From NCBI GenBank assembly GCA_024690725.1, contig JAILOQ010000103.1, forward strand, positions 1-36,056: 36,056 nucleotides of DNA, in the 5' to 3' direction. The notes under the pieces are model-generated. The model made no database searches. It worked only from the letters and a program-made list of their open reading frames with translations, and had not been told where the DNA came from. Position numbers and translations under genes: made by a program. Origin of the DNA: Lachnospiraceae bacterium. GTDB lineage: Bacteria > Bacillota > Clostridia > Lachnospirales > Lachnospiraceae. This document shows positions 8,944 to 18,291 of this stretch, in pieces. Numbering within the stretch: position 1 is the stretch's first letter; each line of letters begins with the position of its first letter.

Positions 8944-9772
8944 CCTCAGTCTTTATTTTTCCTATCCGTTCGTGCGCTATGCCGTGATCGTCGGCGTGCT
9001 GATCGCACTCTGCTCATCGCTTTTGGGCGTGACGCTCGTGTTAAAACGGTTTTCTTTTATCGGGGACGGATTGAGCCATGTGGCGTTCGGTGCGATCTCG
9101 ATCGCGAGTATTTTGCACCTCGCCGATCAGATGATCCTGGTCTTGCCGGTCACTGTGATATCCGCGATCGTCTTGCTAAAGAGCGGGCAGAACGCGAAGG
9201 TAAAGGGCGATGCGGCCATCGCCATGATCTCCGTAAGTGCCCTGGCGCTCGGTTATATGCTGATGAATGTATTCAGTGCATCGGCCAATGTATCCGGGGA
9301 TGTTTGTTCAACGTTGTTCGGATCGACGTCCATTTTGACGTTGACCGTAACGGAAGTATGGCTGTGTGCGATCCTTTCGATCGTCGTATTGGTCGTGTTT
9401 GTGCTGTTTTATAACAAGATCTTTGCGGTAACGTTTGATGAGAATTTTGCGAAAGCCTGCGGAACGAAAGTGAATCTTTATAATCTGCTGATCGCCGTGA
9501 TCATCGCGCTCATCATCGTGATCGCCATGAATCTGGTGGGATCGTTATTGATCTCGGCACTCGTGATCTTCCCCGCACTTTCGGCGATGCGGCTGTTTAA
9601 GAGTTTTCGGTCGGTGACGATATTCTCGGCAGTCTTCTCTGTCGTATGTGCACTTGCGGGCATGCTGATCTCCATTCTTGCGGGAACGCCTGTCGGTGCC
9701 ACGATCGTGACGGTGGATCTTGGCGGTTATGCACTCTGTGCCTTGATCGGAAGAGTGGCGCGCAGGTCTTAA
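8927..9772 (+). CDS. Metal ABC transporter permease, ZnuB-like (ABC-3 family)
   Basis: LLGVTLVLKRFSFIGDGLSHVAFGAI and multiple TM helices. ATG at 8927 preceded by aaggggg and overlapping the ATPase stop. Confidence 0.9.
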   Translation: MQILNDLSLYFSYPFVRYAVIVGVLIALCSSLLGVTLVLKRFSFIGDGLSHVAFGAISIASILHLADQMILVLPVTVISAIVLLKSGQNAKVKGDAAIAMISVSALALGYMLMNVFSASANVSGDVCSTLFGSTSILTLTVTEVWLCAILSIVVLVVFVLFYNKIFAVTFDENFAKACGTKVNLYNLLIAVIIALIIVIAMNLVGSLLISALVIFPALSAMRLFKSFRSVTIFSAVFSVVCALAGMLISILAGTPVGATIVTVDLGGYALCALIGRVARRS

Positions 9773-9804
9773 GAAGAAAATCAGGAAATAAACAGGAACA
9801 TAAA

Positions 9805-9832
9805 AAAGGTCATCTCTTTCGAGATGACCTTT
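9805..9832 (-). terminator. Rho-independent terminator of purC
   Basis: AAAGGTCATCTC-TTTC-GAGATGACCTTT; T-run on the minus strand. Confidence 0.85.
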
Positions 9833-9846
9833 GCTGTCTTTTGGGA

Positions 9847-10725
9847 TTATACCAAATCTTTTCCGGTCAGGAGTTTATATGCCTCCAGATATTTGTCGAT
9901 CGTCTTTGCGGCGATGTCTTCCGGAAGTTCCCAATCGTGCTTGCCTTCGTTTTCCTTTAACCAGTCTCTTGCAAACTGCTTATCAAAAGAAGGCTGTGAA
10001 TGACCGGGTTCGTAACCGTCTGCCGGCCAGAACCGGGAACTGTCGGGGGTGAGCATTTCATCCCCTAAAATAATCTCACCGTTTTCGTTCAGACCGAATT
10101 CAAATTTGGTATCGGCAATGATGATGCCGCGTGTCAATGCGTAGTCTGCGCATTTTTTATAAAGAGCGATGGTGCAGTCACGAAGCTTTTCGGCATATTC
10201 CCGACCTTTTCCGGGGAACTGCTTTTCCAACACATCGATGCTCTGCTCGAATGAAATATTCTCATCATGGTCGCCGATCTCGGCCTTTGTGGAAGGGGTA
10301 TAGATCGGTTCCGGTAACTTATCGGACTCTTTGAGTCCTTCCGGTAAGGTAATGCCGCATACGGTACCGTTCTTTTGATAGCTGGCCCAACCGCTTCCGG
10401 TGATATAGCCTCTGACGATGCATTCGATGGGAAGCATGGTCAACTTCTTGCACATCATGCTGTTTCCGTTAAATTCTTCTGTTTGGAAGAATTTTGGCAT
10501 ATCAGCGGTATCCGTGGAGATCATATGATTCGGGAGGATATCTTCCGTCATATCGAACCAGAACTTGGACATCTGTGTAAGTACGGTTCCTTTCTTGCGG
10601 ATCACGTTCTTTAAAATCACATCAAAGCAACTGATGCGGTCGGTCGCAACCATGATAAGGCTGTCGCCGTTATCGTAAATCTCGCGAACCTTTCCTTCTT
10701 TTACCGGTTTTAAAATCTCACTCAT
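9847..10725 (-). CDS. purC: Phosphoribosylaminoimidazole-succinocarboxamide synthase
   Basis: [62 protein letters not shown]. Confidence 0.96.
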   Translation of the reverse strand: MSEILKPVKEGKVREIYDNGDSLIMVATDRISCFDVILKNVIRKKGTVLTQMSKFWFDMTEDILPNHMISTDTADMPKFFQTEEFNGNSMMCKKLTMLPIECIVRGYITGSGWASYQKNGTVCGITLPEGLKESDKLPEPIYTPSTKAEIGDHDENISFEQSIDVLEKQFPGKGREYAEKLRDCTIALYKKCADYALTRGIIIADTKFEFGLNENGEIILGDEMLTPDSSRFWPADGYEPGHSQPSFDKQFARDWLKENEGKHDWELPEDIAAKTIDKYLEAYKLLTGKDLV

Positions 10726-10823
10726 AATTACCTCGTTTCTCTGCTTTCCGACTGGATACAGACGTTGTCCGTTGAAAATACGCTACTAGCATAGTTTATT
10801 TTTCATAAAAAAGCAAGGTTTAG

Positions 10824-11609
10824 TTAGCCGAGTGCAACGTCCAATACCATCATCAGCGCAAAACCGATGGCGAAACCGATGGTCGCGATGTTGGAGTGTT
10901 CTCCCTCGGAGGCTTCGGGCAGCAGCTCTTCGACGACGACGTAGAGCATGGCGCCGGCTGCAAAAGCCAGAAGATAAGGAAGAAACGGGGTAAAGAACGA
11001 TGTCAACAAAATGGTGAGCGCACAACCGATGGGTTCTACGACACCCGAGACTACTCCGTAAAGGAAGGATTTTGTCTTGCTGTGCAGTTCGTTCTTTAAC
11101 GGAAGGGAGATGATCGCTCCTTCCGGGAAGTTCTGGATAGCGATACCGAGTGCAAGCGATAAGGCGCCGGCCGTTGTGATCGTGGTCTCTCCGGAGAGGC
11201 AGGCGGCAATGGCAACGCCGACGGCCATACCCTCGGGAAGGTTGTGGAGCGTCACGGCAAATACGAGCATGGTACTGCGCTTTAGTTGCGTATGGATACC
11301 TTCCGGCTCATCCGAATTGATATGTAAATGCGGAAGCACGATATCAATGGTCAGGAGGAAGAGGAAACCTACCAGCAGTCCGATCACGGCCGGAACGAAG
11401 GCCAACCGTCCCATGTCCTCGCATTCCTCCATTGCGGGGATCAGGAGTGACCAGACGGATGCGGCCACCATGACACCGGAGGCGAAGCCCAAGAGGATCT
11501 TTTGCAAAAGAACGGGCATTTCTTCGCCGCGGATCAGATAGACGCAGGCCGCGCCGAGCGCGGTGCCCATAAAGGGGATGGTAAGTCCCATGATAACAAC
11601 AGAGTTCAT
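10824..11609 (-). CDS. ZIP family metal transporter
   Basis: HNLPEGMAVGVAIA and QNFPEGAIISLPLK motifs; 8 TM-like segments. Confidence 0.93.
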   Translation of the reverse strand: MNSVVIMGLTIPFMGTALGAACVYLIRGEEMPVLLQKILLGFASGVMVAASVWSLLIPAMEECEDMGRLAFVPAVIGLLVGFLFLLTIDIVLPHLHINSDEPEGIHTQLKRSTMLVFAVTLHNLPEGMAVGVAIAACLSGETTITTAGALSLALGIAIQNFPEGAIISLPLKNELHSKTKSFLYGVVSGVVEPIGCALTILLTSFFTPFLPYLLAFAAGAMLYVVVEELLPEASEGEHSNIATIGFAIGFALMMVLDVALG

Positions 11610-11810
11610 ATATTCAGTTCCTTTCTTTTTCCATGAGTTTTCATTCCAACCTTATAGTAAGAAAGGAAGGTGAGAAGGTCAAGCAAATCTGCCGGAAATT
11701 TCGGCAAATACCCTATTTTTCTCAATTAAAGGTAGACAAGAAAGCGCTAAAGATACTAAAATTAAGAAGTATGGGGGAGTAGGTCAAGGAGCAAGTTCCG
11801 ATAGAAAAAT

Positions 11811-13712
11811 ATGAAGAAAATTGCGTTATTGATGAACGGATGGGGGCGTAATGTTACCTATGCCTGGCCGTCCGGTGTGTTAAAGAGAATAAATGAGACA
11901 AAAGATGAAGTAGGGCTTTACACCTTTCACTGTTTCGGCGGTTGGAGCGGCGATCGGGCCTACAATGAAGCGGAATATAATATCTACCGCTTGCCGGATC
12001 TGAAGGAATTTGACGGGGTCATCATGGATATGTCCAATGTTTTCATTCCTTCGGTGCGGGAAGAAGTTTTTGAGAAAGCGCGTAATGCGGGCATTCCGGC
12101 TTTTTCTTTGTCCATGCCGGCAAAGGGCTGTTATTTTGTCGGGATCAACAATCACGAAGCTATGTCGAATTTGATCGGTGAGCTATACAGGAATTGCGGA
12201 TGCCGGGATTTTTGGTGTCTGATGGGATCCGAAGATAACTACGAAAGCGTAAAGCGGACGCAGGCGATCACGGATTTTGCACAGCGCATGGAGATCGACG
12301 AGGACCATCTGCGGATCGTGCACGGGGACTTCGGTTTTGAGTACGGATACGATGCTTTTGTGCGGCTGTATCTTACGGTGGGACATTTGCCGGACGTTGT
12401 GATCTGCGTAAATGACAATGTGGCGCTCGGTGTATGTGAGGCGGCAAAGGCAAAAGGGTTAAATATTCCGGACGATTTCTTTGTCACGGGATTTGACGAT
12501 ATGGACAAGGCGGCCGTATATCTGCCCAGGATCAGTACGGTGCGTGTCATGCATGAAGACATTGGGTATCTTTGCATGGAATGTATGCAGCGCATCTGGA
12601 ACGGGGAGACGATCCCGGAATACAACTATGCGCCGACGGAGCTTTTTATGCGGGAGAGCTGCAAATGCGAAGGCGAGCAGTTTAATTTCCGCGGCATGCT
12701 CAAGGATCAGTCGCTTTACGGGATTTATACGGACCGGTTTGAAAAGCGCAGGCTTTTATTTGAGTCCAAGATCTCATCGGTCAATCAGTTGACGGAAGCT
12801 TATCCGTTTATCGATGAATTTCAGGAATATCTGAATTGCTCGGAGTTTTATATCGTGGTGGACGGCAGACTCGGGATCTTTACCGAGACGAAACGGCGGG
12901 ATGTATTGGCACTGGAGACTTTGACCGACTTTTATGAAGTGGGATATCCTGACGATATGATGATCGCCTATGCACACGGATATCATTATGCGGGCCGAAA
13001 GATACAGGAAATATTCCCGGCCTTTGATACGCAGGAGAGGGGACAGCATTTTCTTTTTGCACCCTTCCATTTCGGACGTTCCACGATCGGTTATTTTGTG
13101 ATCGGAACACCGGATTATCTGATGGAAAATCAATACATAAGCGGTGTGCTCATGGCGATCCAATCGGCCGCGGAGCAGTTATATAAAAAGAGCGTGCTGG
13201 AATATATGAATGTGCGTCTTTTGCAGATGGCGGAAACCGATGCGCTGACCGGTATTTACAATCGTACCGGATATGAGATCAATTGCGAGAAGCGCTTCCG
13301 GGAACTTACGGAGCAGGGCGAAAAGATGTTGATCCTGTTCGTAGATATGGACCGGTTGAAATACATCAACGACACCTTCGGCCACGGCATGGGCGATCTT
13401 GCGATCAAAGGGATCGCGGAGGTCCTTAGCAAGTATCGTGCGGCAGACGGTCTGGTGGCCCGGATCGGCGGCGACGAATACGTTTTGGTGGAACGATACA
13501 CCGGAGAAGACGAACTGCAGCAGTTGATCGCCGGCGTATCTTTGGACATCTCTTCCTACAGTCAGCGGCACGAGCTTCCGTTCCGCGTATCCGCCAGCAT
13601 CGGAACCGTTATCACGGATCCGGAGAGCGGCATGAGTTTTGAAGAGTATGTGAAGGTTGCCGATCGCAAGATGTACGAAGACAAGCTGAAAAAAGAATCA
13701 CAGAGAATATAA
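11811..13712 (+). CDS. Cytosolic diguanylate cyclase with N-terminal LacI-like ligand-binding domain
   Basis: Peripla_BP_3-like region (GINNHEAMSNLIGEL, PDVVICVNDNVALGVCEAAKAKGLNIPDDFFVTGFDDMDKAAVYLPRISTVR), no HTH or TM; C-terminal GGDEF (TDALTGIYNRTGYE ... RIGGDEYVL). Confidence 0.9.
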   Translation: MKKIALLMNGWGRNVTYAWPSGVLKRINETKDEVGLYTFHCFGGWSGDRAYNEAEYNIYRLPDLKEFDGVIMDMSNVFIPSVREEVFEKARNAGIPAFSLSMPAKGCYFVGINNHEAMSNLIGELYRNCGCRDFWCLMGSEDNYESVKRTQAITDFAQRMEIDEDHLRIVHGDFGFEYGYDAFVRLYLTVGHLPDVVICVNDNVALGVCEAAKAKGLNIPDDFFVTGFDDMDKAAVYLPRISTVRVMHEDIGYLCMECMQRIWNGETIPEYNYAPTELFMRESCKCEGEQFNFRGMLKDQSLYGIYTDRFEKRRLLFESKISSVNQLTEAYPFIDEFQEYLNCSEFYIVVDGRLGIFTETKRRDVLALETLTDFYEVGYPDDMMIAYAHGYHYAGRKIQEIFPAFDTQERGQHFLFAPFHFGRSTIGYFVIGTPDYLMENQYISGVLMAIQSAAEQLYKKSVLEYMNVRLLQMAETDALTGIYNRTGYEINCEKRFRELTEQGEKMLILFVDMDRLKYINDTFGHGMGDLAIKGIAEVLSKYRAADGLVARIGGDEYVLVERYTGEDELQQLIAGVSLDISSYSQRHELPFRVSASIGTVITDPESGMSFEEYVKVADRKMYEDKLKKESQRI

Positions 13713-13729
13713 ATTAACGGAGGACGGAA

Positions 13730-15460
13730 ATGGATTACAAGCAGAAATACGAGGAATGGTTAGCAGATGCTTACTTTGACGAGGACACCAAGGAAGAACT
13801 TCGTGCCATCGCCGGGGACGAGAAGGAGATCGAGGACCGCTTTTACCGGGAACTGGAATTCGGTACGGGCGGCTTGCGCGGCGTGATCGGTGCGGGCACG
13901 AACCGCATCAATATCTATACCGTGCGCAAGGCCACACAGGGACTTGCCAATTACGTGATCGCGGCAAACGGACAAAAGCAGGGCGTTGCGATCGCTTATG
14001 ACAGCCGAAGGATGTCACCGGAGTTTGCCAAGGAAGCGGCACTTTGTTTAAACGCAAACGGGATCAAGGCGTATCTGTTTGAGTCATTGCGTCCGACACC
14101 CGAACTTTCTTTTGCCGTGCGGTTATTAAACTGCAAGGCCGGCATTGTTATTACGGCTAGCCATAATCCGGCAGAGTACAACGGATACAAGGTATATTGG
14201 GAAGACGGTGCGCAGATCACACCGCCGCACGATAAGAATATTCTGGCCGAGGTGGCAAAGGTAACGGATTTCGCACAGGTTAAGACCATGGCCGAGGATG
14301 AGGCAAAGGCACAGGGGCTTTTGGAGATCATCGGAAAAGAAGTGGATGACAAATATCTGGTGGAGCTTAAAAAGCAGAGTATTCAGCCCGAGATCATTGC
14401 GAAGATGGCTGAGGATATCACGATCGTTTATACACCGCTTCACGGAACCGGAAATCTTCCGGTGCGCCGCGTGCTTTCCGAACTTGGATTTAAGAAGGTA
14501 TATGTGGTGCCGGAGCAGGAAAAGCCGGATGGTAATTTCCCGACGGTGCCTTATCCGAACCCGGAGGATCCGAAGGCATTTGCGCTGGCACTGAAGCTCG
14601 CAAAGGAAGTGGATGCCGATATCGTGCTCGCAACGGATCCGGATGCGGATCGACTGGGCGTATATGCGAAGAATACGGCAACCGGCGAGTATGTAAGCTT
14701 TACCGGAAATATGTCCGGAACCCTGATCGCGGAATACATTCTGCGTGAACGGAAAAAGAAAGGCATTCTGCCGGACAATGCGGCACTTGTAAAAACGATC
14801 GTTACGACCAATATGATCGATCGCGTGACCGCAGATTACGGCGTGAAGCTGATCGAGGTATTGACGGGCTTTAAGTTTATCGGAGAACAGATCAAGCTGT
14901 TCAAAGAACAGAATACTTATGAATACGTCTTCGGACTCGAGGAAAGCTATGGCTGTCTGGCCGGCACGTATGCGCGTGATAAGGATGCCTGCGTTGCCGT
15001 GATGATGCTTTGTGAGGTTGCGGCCGCATATAAGGCGGAGGGCAAGACCCTTTGGGACGGCATGGTAGAACTTTACGAGAAGTACGGATATTTTGCGGAG
15101 AGTCTTTACACCGCGACCATGAAGGGCATTACCGGTGCGGATAAGATCAAAGCGATCATGGAGCAGTTGCGCAACGATCCGCCCAAGACGATCGGCGGCG
15201 TTGCCGTAAAGGAAGTCCGTGATTATAAGACCGGGGTATATCGAAACACCGAGACCGGAGAAGAAGGAAAGCTGACACTGCCTTCTTCGAATGTACTGTA
15301 TTTCGATATGGCGGACAACTATTGGTGTTGTGCGCGTCCTTCCGGAACCGAGCCGAAGATCAAGTTTTATATCGGCGTAAAGGGAACTTCCATTGAAGAT
15401 GCCAAGGAAAAGGTGGCAAACGTACAGCAGGATTTGATCGGCAGATTGGGAATCGACTAG
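13730..15460 (+). CDS. Phosphoglucomutase/phosphomannomutase (alpha-PGM family, PgcA-like)
   Basis: ELEFGTGGLRGVIGAGTNRIN, active-site TASHNPAEYNGYKVYWEDGAQI, metal loop DPDADRLGV, RPSGTEPKIKFYI. Confidence 0.96.
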   Translation: MDYKQKYEEWLADAYFDEDTKEELRAIAGDEKEIEDRFYRELEFGTGGLRGVIGAGTNRINIYTVRKATQGLANYVIAANGQKQGVAIAYDSRRMSPEFAKEAALCLNANGIKAYLFESLRPTPELSFAVRLLNCKAGIVITASHNPAEYNGYKVYWEDGAQITPPHDKNILAEVAKVTDFAQVKTMAEDEAKAQGLLEIIGKEVDDKYLVELKKQSIQPEIIAKMAEDITIVYTPLHGTGNLPVRRVLSELGFKKVYVVPEQEKPDGNFPTVPYPNPEDPKAFALALKLAKEVDADIVLATDPDADRLGVYAKNTATGEYVSFTGNMSGTLIAEYILRERKKKGILPDNAALVKTIVTTNMIDRVTADYGVKLIEVLTGFKFIGEQIKLFKEQNTYEYVFGLEESYGCLAGTYARDKDACVAVMMLCEVAAAYKAEGKTLWDGMVELYEKYGYFAESLYTATMKGITGADKIKAIMEQLRNDPPKTIGGVAVKEVRDYKTGVYRNTETGEEGKLTLPSSNVLYFDMADNYWCCARPSGTEPKIKFYIGVKGTSIEDAKEKVANVQQDLIGRLGID

Positions 15461-15468
15461 GAGTTAAC

Positions 15469-17766
15469 GTGAAAAAGAGATATACCATAGGTATTTTACA
15501 AAGTGGTATCACAGACACTTTTACAAAAGGATTCTGCAAAGGAGTAAAGATCGCAGAAAAAGAGCTGGATGTCAATTATGTTGTGTTGCCCTGCAAGTAT
15601 CTGGACAGAGATCTGTCGGGGATGGTGGACATTCAATACGAATATCAGTATAATACGCTGTTTTCCAGTGTCAGTAAGGCGAATATCGATGCGGTGATCG
15701 TATCGGCCGGAAGTATCGGCTGTCATACAACGCCGGATCGTGTGAAGGAATTATTGGCACAGTATGAAGGTATGCCGATCGTTTTGGTGGCCGGCAGGAT
15801 CGATGACTATGTCTGCTTAAACTACGACAATCGCAAGGGCGTCCGGGAAGGCCTGGAATATCTGATCCGGCAGATGAAGGTGAAGAACATCTGCATGGTA
15901 GGAGGACCGGACGGAAATGCGGATGCCAGAGAACGCAAGCAGGAATTTTTTGAAACGCTTGGTGCGTACGGTCTGTTGAAATCTCCGCTGAGCTATGTGG
16001 AGGGAGATATGACGCCGTCCTCGCGCTATGCGTGCGAAATGCTTTTGGCGACCAATCCGGATGTGGAAGCGGTCTTTTGTGTAAACGACGACACGGCACT
16101 TGCCATGTACGAGGTGGCAAGAAGGCGCGGGCGAGAACCGGGACGGGATCTGAAGATCTTCGGGTATGACAATACCATAGCGGGATCGAAAGAGATTCCC
16201 TCACTTTCCACGGTGGATGCGGATCCGGCGTTGCTCGGATATCGCTCCATGCAGATGATCACGGATATGTTAGACGGGAAACCGGTTTCCTCGGAAGTGG
16301 TACCGGCGAACTTTATTTTGCGAAATTCTTTCGGAGAGGTTTCCGGTCCGGGAGAACAGATCGATCCGGGGTTTTTGGACGAGACAAGGGTCGATCGCTA
16401 TTTTGACGAGGCCTTCAGCGGCTATAAAGAGATCGAGGCCTGGGACGAAAGGGGCTTACGCAACGTCTTCCGTAATCTGGTGGAGGAGATCATCCGTGAG
16501 ACAAAGGCGGATGTTTTGGGTAAGGAGCATGAACGGATCGAGATCCTGGTTGATGATCTGTTTGATTCCGATATCATGAAATATGCGGACACCAATGACC
16601 TGGTAAATTATATGATCCACCTGTATACCACGCTCCTTTCCATGGTTTCGGACGGTGATCGGCGCGAGCGGATCTACCGGACTTTATTGGATATGTATCA
16701 CCGGATCATTCTCGTAAATGATAAGAACACAACGGCGGGACAAAGAAAGACCGAGGCAGATTTAAACGGGTTGAAGCTGTTTGTCCGTGAGAGCCAGCGG
16801 TTTAAGCGGGGTTCCGATCAATGTTTTGCGGAGCTGCTGAGCGGCATGCGCTGGGTCGGCGTACGGGACGCATTTTTATATATTTTAGAAACGCCCATCC
16901 GCAATTACGGCGGGGATTTTTCGTGGCCGAAGTCCGTTCTTTTGAAAGCGGTCATGATCAACGGTGATGCGCGTGTGGTTCCGGAATCGCAGCAGTATAA
17001 ACTGATGCGCAATATATTTTCCAACGAATATGTCAGCGGAAGCAACCAGCAGCAGATCCTGATCCCGGTCTTTTGCGATATGGTGGTCTACGGGCTTTTG
17101 CTTTGCGATCTGTCGGATGTCTTCTTTGACAGCGGTGAGTTTTTTGTGAATCAGGTCGGTTCTGCCGTGCGCATGATCAGCCTGTTAAAAGAAAACGAAA
17201 CGATCCAGTCAAAGCTGGAAGACAGCCTGTATGCACTGCGTGAACATAATGTGGAATTAAAGAATATTTCGAAAAAGGATGCGATGACGAACGTCTTCAA
17301 TCGCCGCGGTTTTATGGAGGAGGCCGAAAAGCTTCTGGCATATAACCGGGAAGAACGCAAGCGGACGATGGTCGCATATGCGGATATGAACAATCTAAAG
17401 ATCGTCAATGACCGTTTCGGCCATGAGGCCGGGGACTATGCGATCAAAACGATTGCGCGTATGCTTTCCGACAGCCTGGATCCGACGGCGGTTGTGGGCC
17501 GTATGGGCGGCGATGAGTTTTCGTTTGTGACTGCGACGGACGGAAGGTCGGCGGACGAGATCGCGCAGGATCTGAAGAATCGTTTTTATGTCTTCAATCT
17601 GTCGAGCGACAAACCGTACAACGTGGATATTTCCATCGGGTGTATCGAACTTTCGCCGGACGATGGATTGCATCTGGAAGAAGCCATCGGGCAGGCCGAT
17701 GCGCGGCTGTATGCCGCAAAGAAAACCAAGGGGAACGTGTTAAAGGAGGAGGTCGGCACAAGCTGA
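15469..17766 (+). CDS. Second diguanylate cyclase with N-terminal LacI-like ligand-binding domain
   Basis: NPDVEAVFCVNDDTALAMYEVARRRGREPGRDLKIFGYDNTIAGSKEIPSLSTVDADPALLGYRSMQMI, middle helical/GAF-like region, GGDEF (KDAMTNVFNRRGFM ... RMGGDEFSF). Confidence 0.9.
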   Translation: MKKRYTIGILQSGITDTFTKGFCKGVKIAEKELDVNYVVLPCKYLDRDLSGMVDIQYEYQYNTLFSSVSKANIDAVIVSAGSIGCHTTPDRVKELLAQYEGMPIVLVAGRIDDYVCLNYDNRKGVREGLEYLIRQMKVKNICMVGGPDGNADARERKQEFFETLGAYGLLKSPLSYVEGDMTPSSRYACEMLLATNPDVEAVFCVNDDTALAMYEVARRRGREPGRDLKIFGYDNTIAGSKEIPSLSTVDADPALLGYRSMQMITDMLDGKPVSSEVVPANFILRNSFGEVSGPGEQIDPGFLDETRVDRYFDEAFSGYKEIEAWDERGLRNVFRNLVEEIIRETKADVLGKEHERIEILVDDLFDSDIMKYADTNDLVNYMIHLYTTLLSMVSDGDRRERIYRTLLDMYHRIILVNDKNTTAGQRKTEADLNGLKLFVRESQRFKRGSDQCFAELLSGMRWVGVRDAFLYILETPIRNYGGDFSWPKSVLLKAVMINGDARVVPESQQYKLMRNIFSNEYVSGSNQQQILIPVFCDMVVYGLLLCDLSDVFFDSGEFFVNQVGSAVRMISLLKENETIQSKLEDSLYALREHNVELKNISKKDAMTNVFNRRGFMEEAEKLLAYNREERKRTMVAYADMNNLKIVNDRFGHEAGDYAIKTIARMLSDSLDPTAVVGRMGGDEFSFVTATDGRSADEIAQDLKNRFYVFNLSSDKPYNVDISIGCIELSPDDGLHLEEAIGQADARLYAAKKTKGNVLKEEVGTS

Positions 17767-17778
17767 TCTGTGTGAGGG

Positions 17779-18291
17779 ATGTTAAAAGAGGATAGGGAGC
17801 GCCTGGTCAAATTGTTGATCCTGGCAGGTGTGGTTTTACTGATCTTTTTGATCAATGTTCTGGTCTATAAGATCCAGGATGACCGTCTGGAAAAAGAACA
17901 ACAGGCGGCGCGTATTGCGGCGGAAAATGGGGAGCCGGAAGAAGAGGAAGAAGTCGAAGAAGAGGTCAATGCCAATCTGGCCAATTATTCCATCAATATC
18001 ACAAAGTCCAAGGCGACAGACAAGGTCTACACTTTTGCCAATGCCGAGACACGGTCCGCGCAGTTTAAGGAACACGGAGATAAGATGGGATTTGAAACAT
18101 CGCGGCAATATGAGGCAGCGGCTTCCGCAGTTTTGAATAACCCGAACGTGATCTTAAAGCGCGATCGGACGGACGATCATGACGTGTATTACGTGATCGA
18201 AACCAATGAGTTTGTGGAAGTGGATGATGACGGATATTTGATGACCTATTTTTTACCGAAGTCGGGGATGAGTTATTATGAAAACAGGTAA
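17779..18291 (+). CDS. Membrane-anchored protein with C-terminal possible BECR-fold (Barnase-EndoU-ColicinE5/D-RelE-like) nuclease domain
   Basis: N-terminal signal anchor (LVKLLILAGVVLLIFLINVLVY), acidic linker, then YTFANAETRSAQFKEHGDKMGFETSRQYEAAASAVLNNP ... DVYYVIETNEFVEVDDDGYLMTYFLP. The HG, Y-A-A and tneF-DGy-TyF spacing resembles such domains in phage and polymorphic toxins. Family call is by eye. Confidence 0.5.
   Translation: MLKEDRERLVKLLILAGVVLLIFLINVLVYKIQDDRLEKEQQAARIAAENGEPEEEEEVEEEVNANLANYSINITKSKATDKVYTFANAETRSAQFKEHGDKMGFETSRQYEAAASAVLNNPNVILKRDRTDDHDVYYVIETNEFVEVDDDGYLMTYFLPKSGMSYYENR

Noticed and set aside
15671-16204. 177-aa minus-strand ORF rich in Arg/Ser/Pro
   Set aside because: Antisense to the second LacI-like/GGDEF gene; composition typical of a shadow frame.
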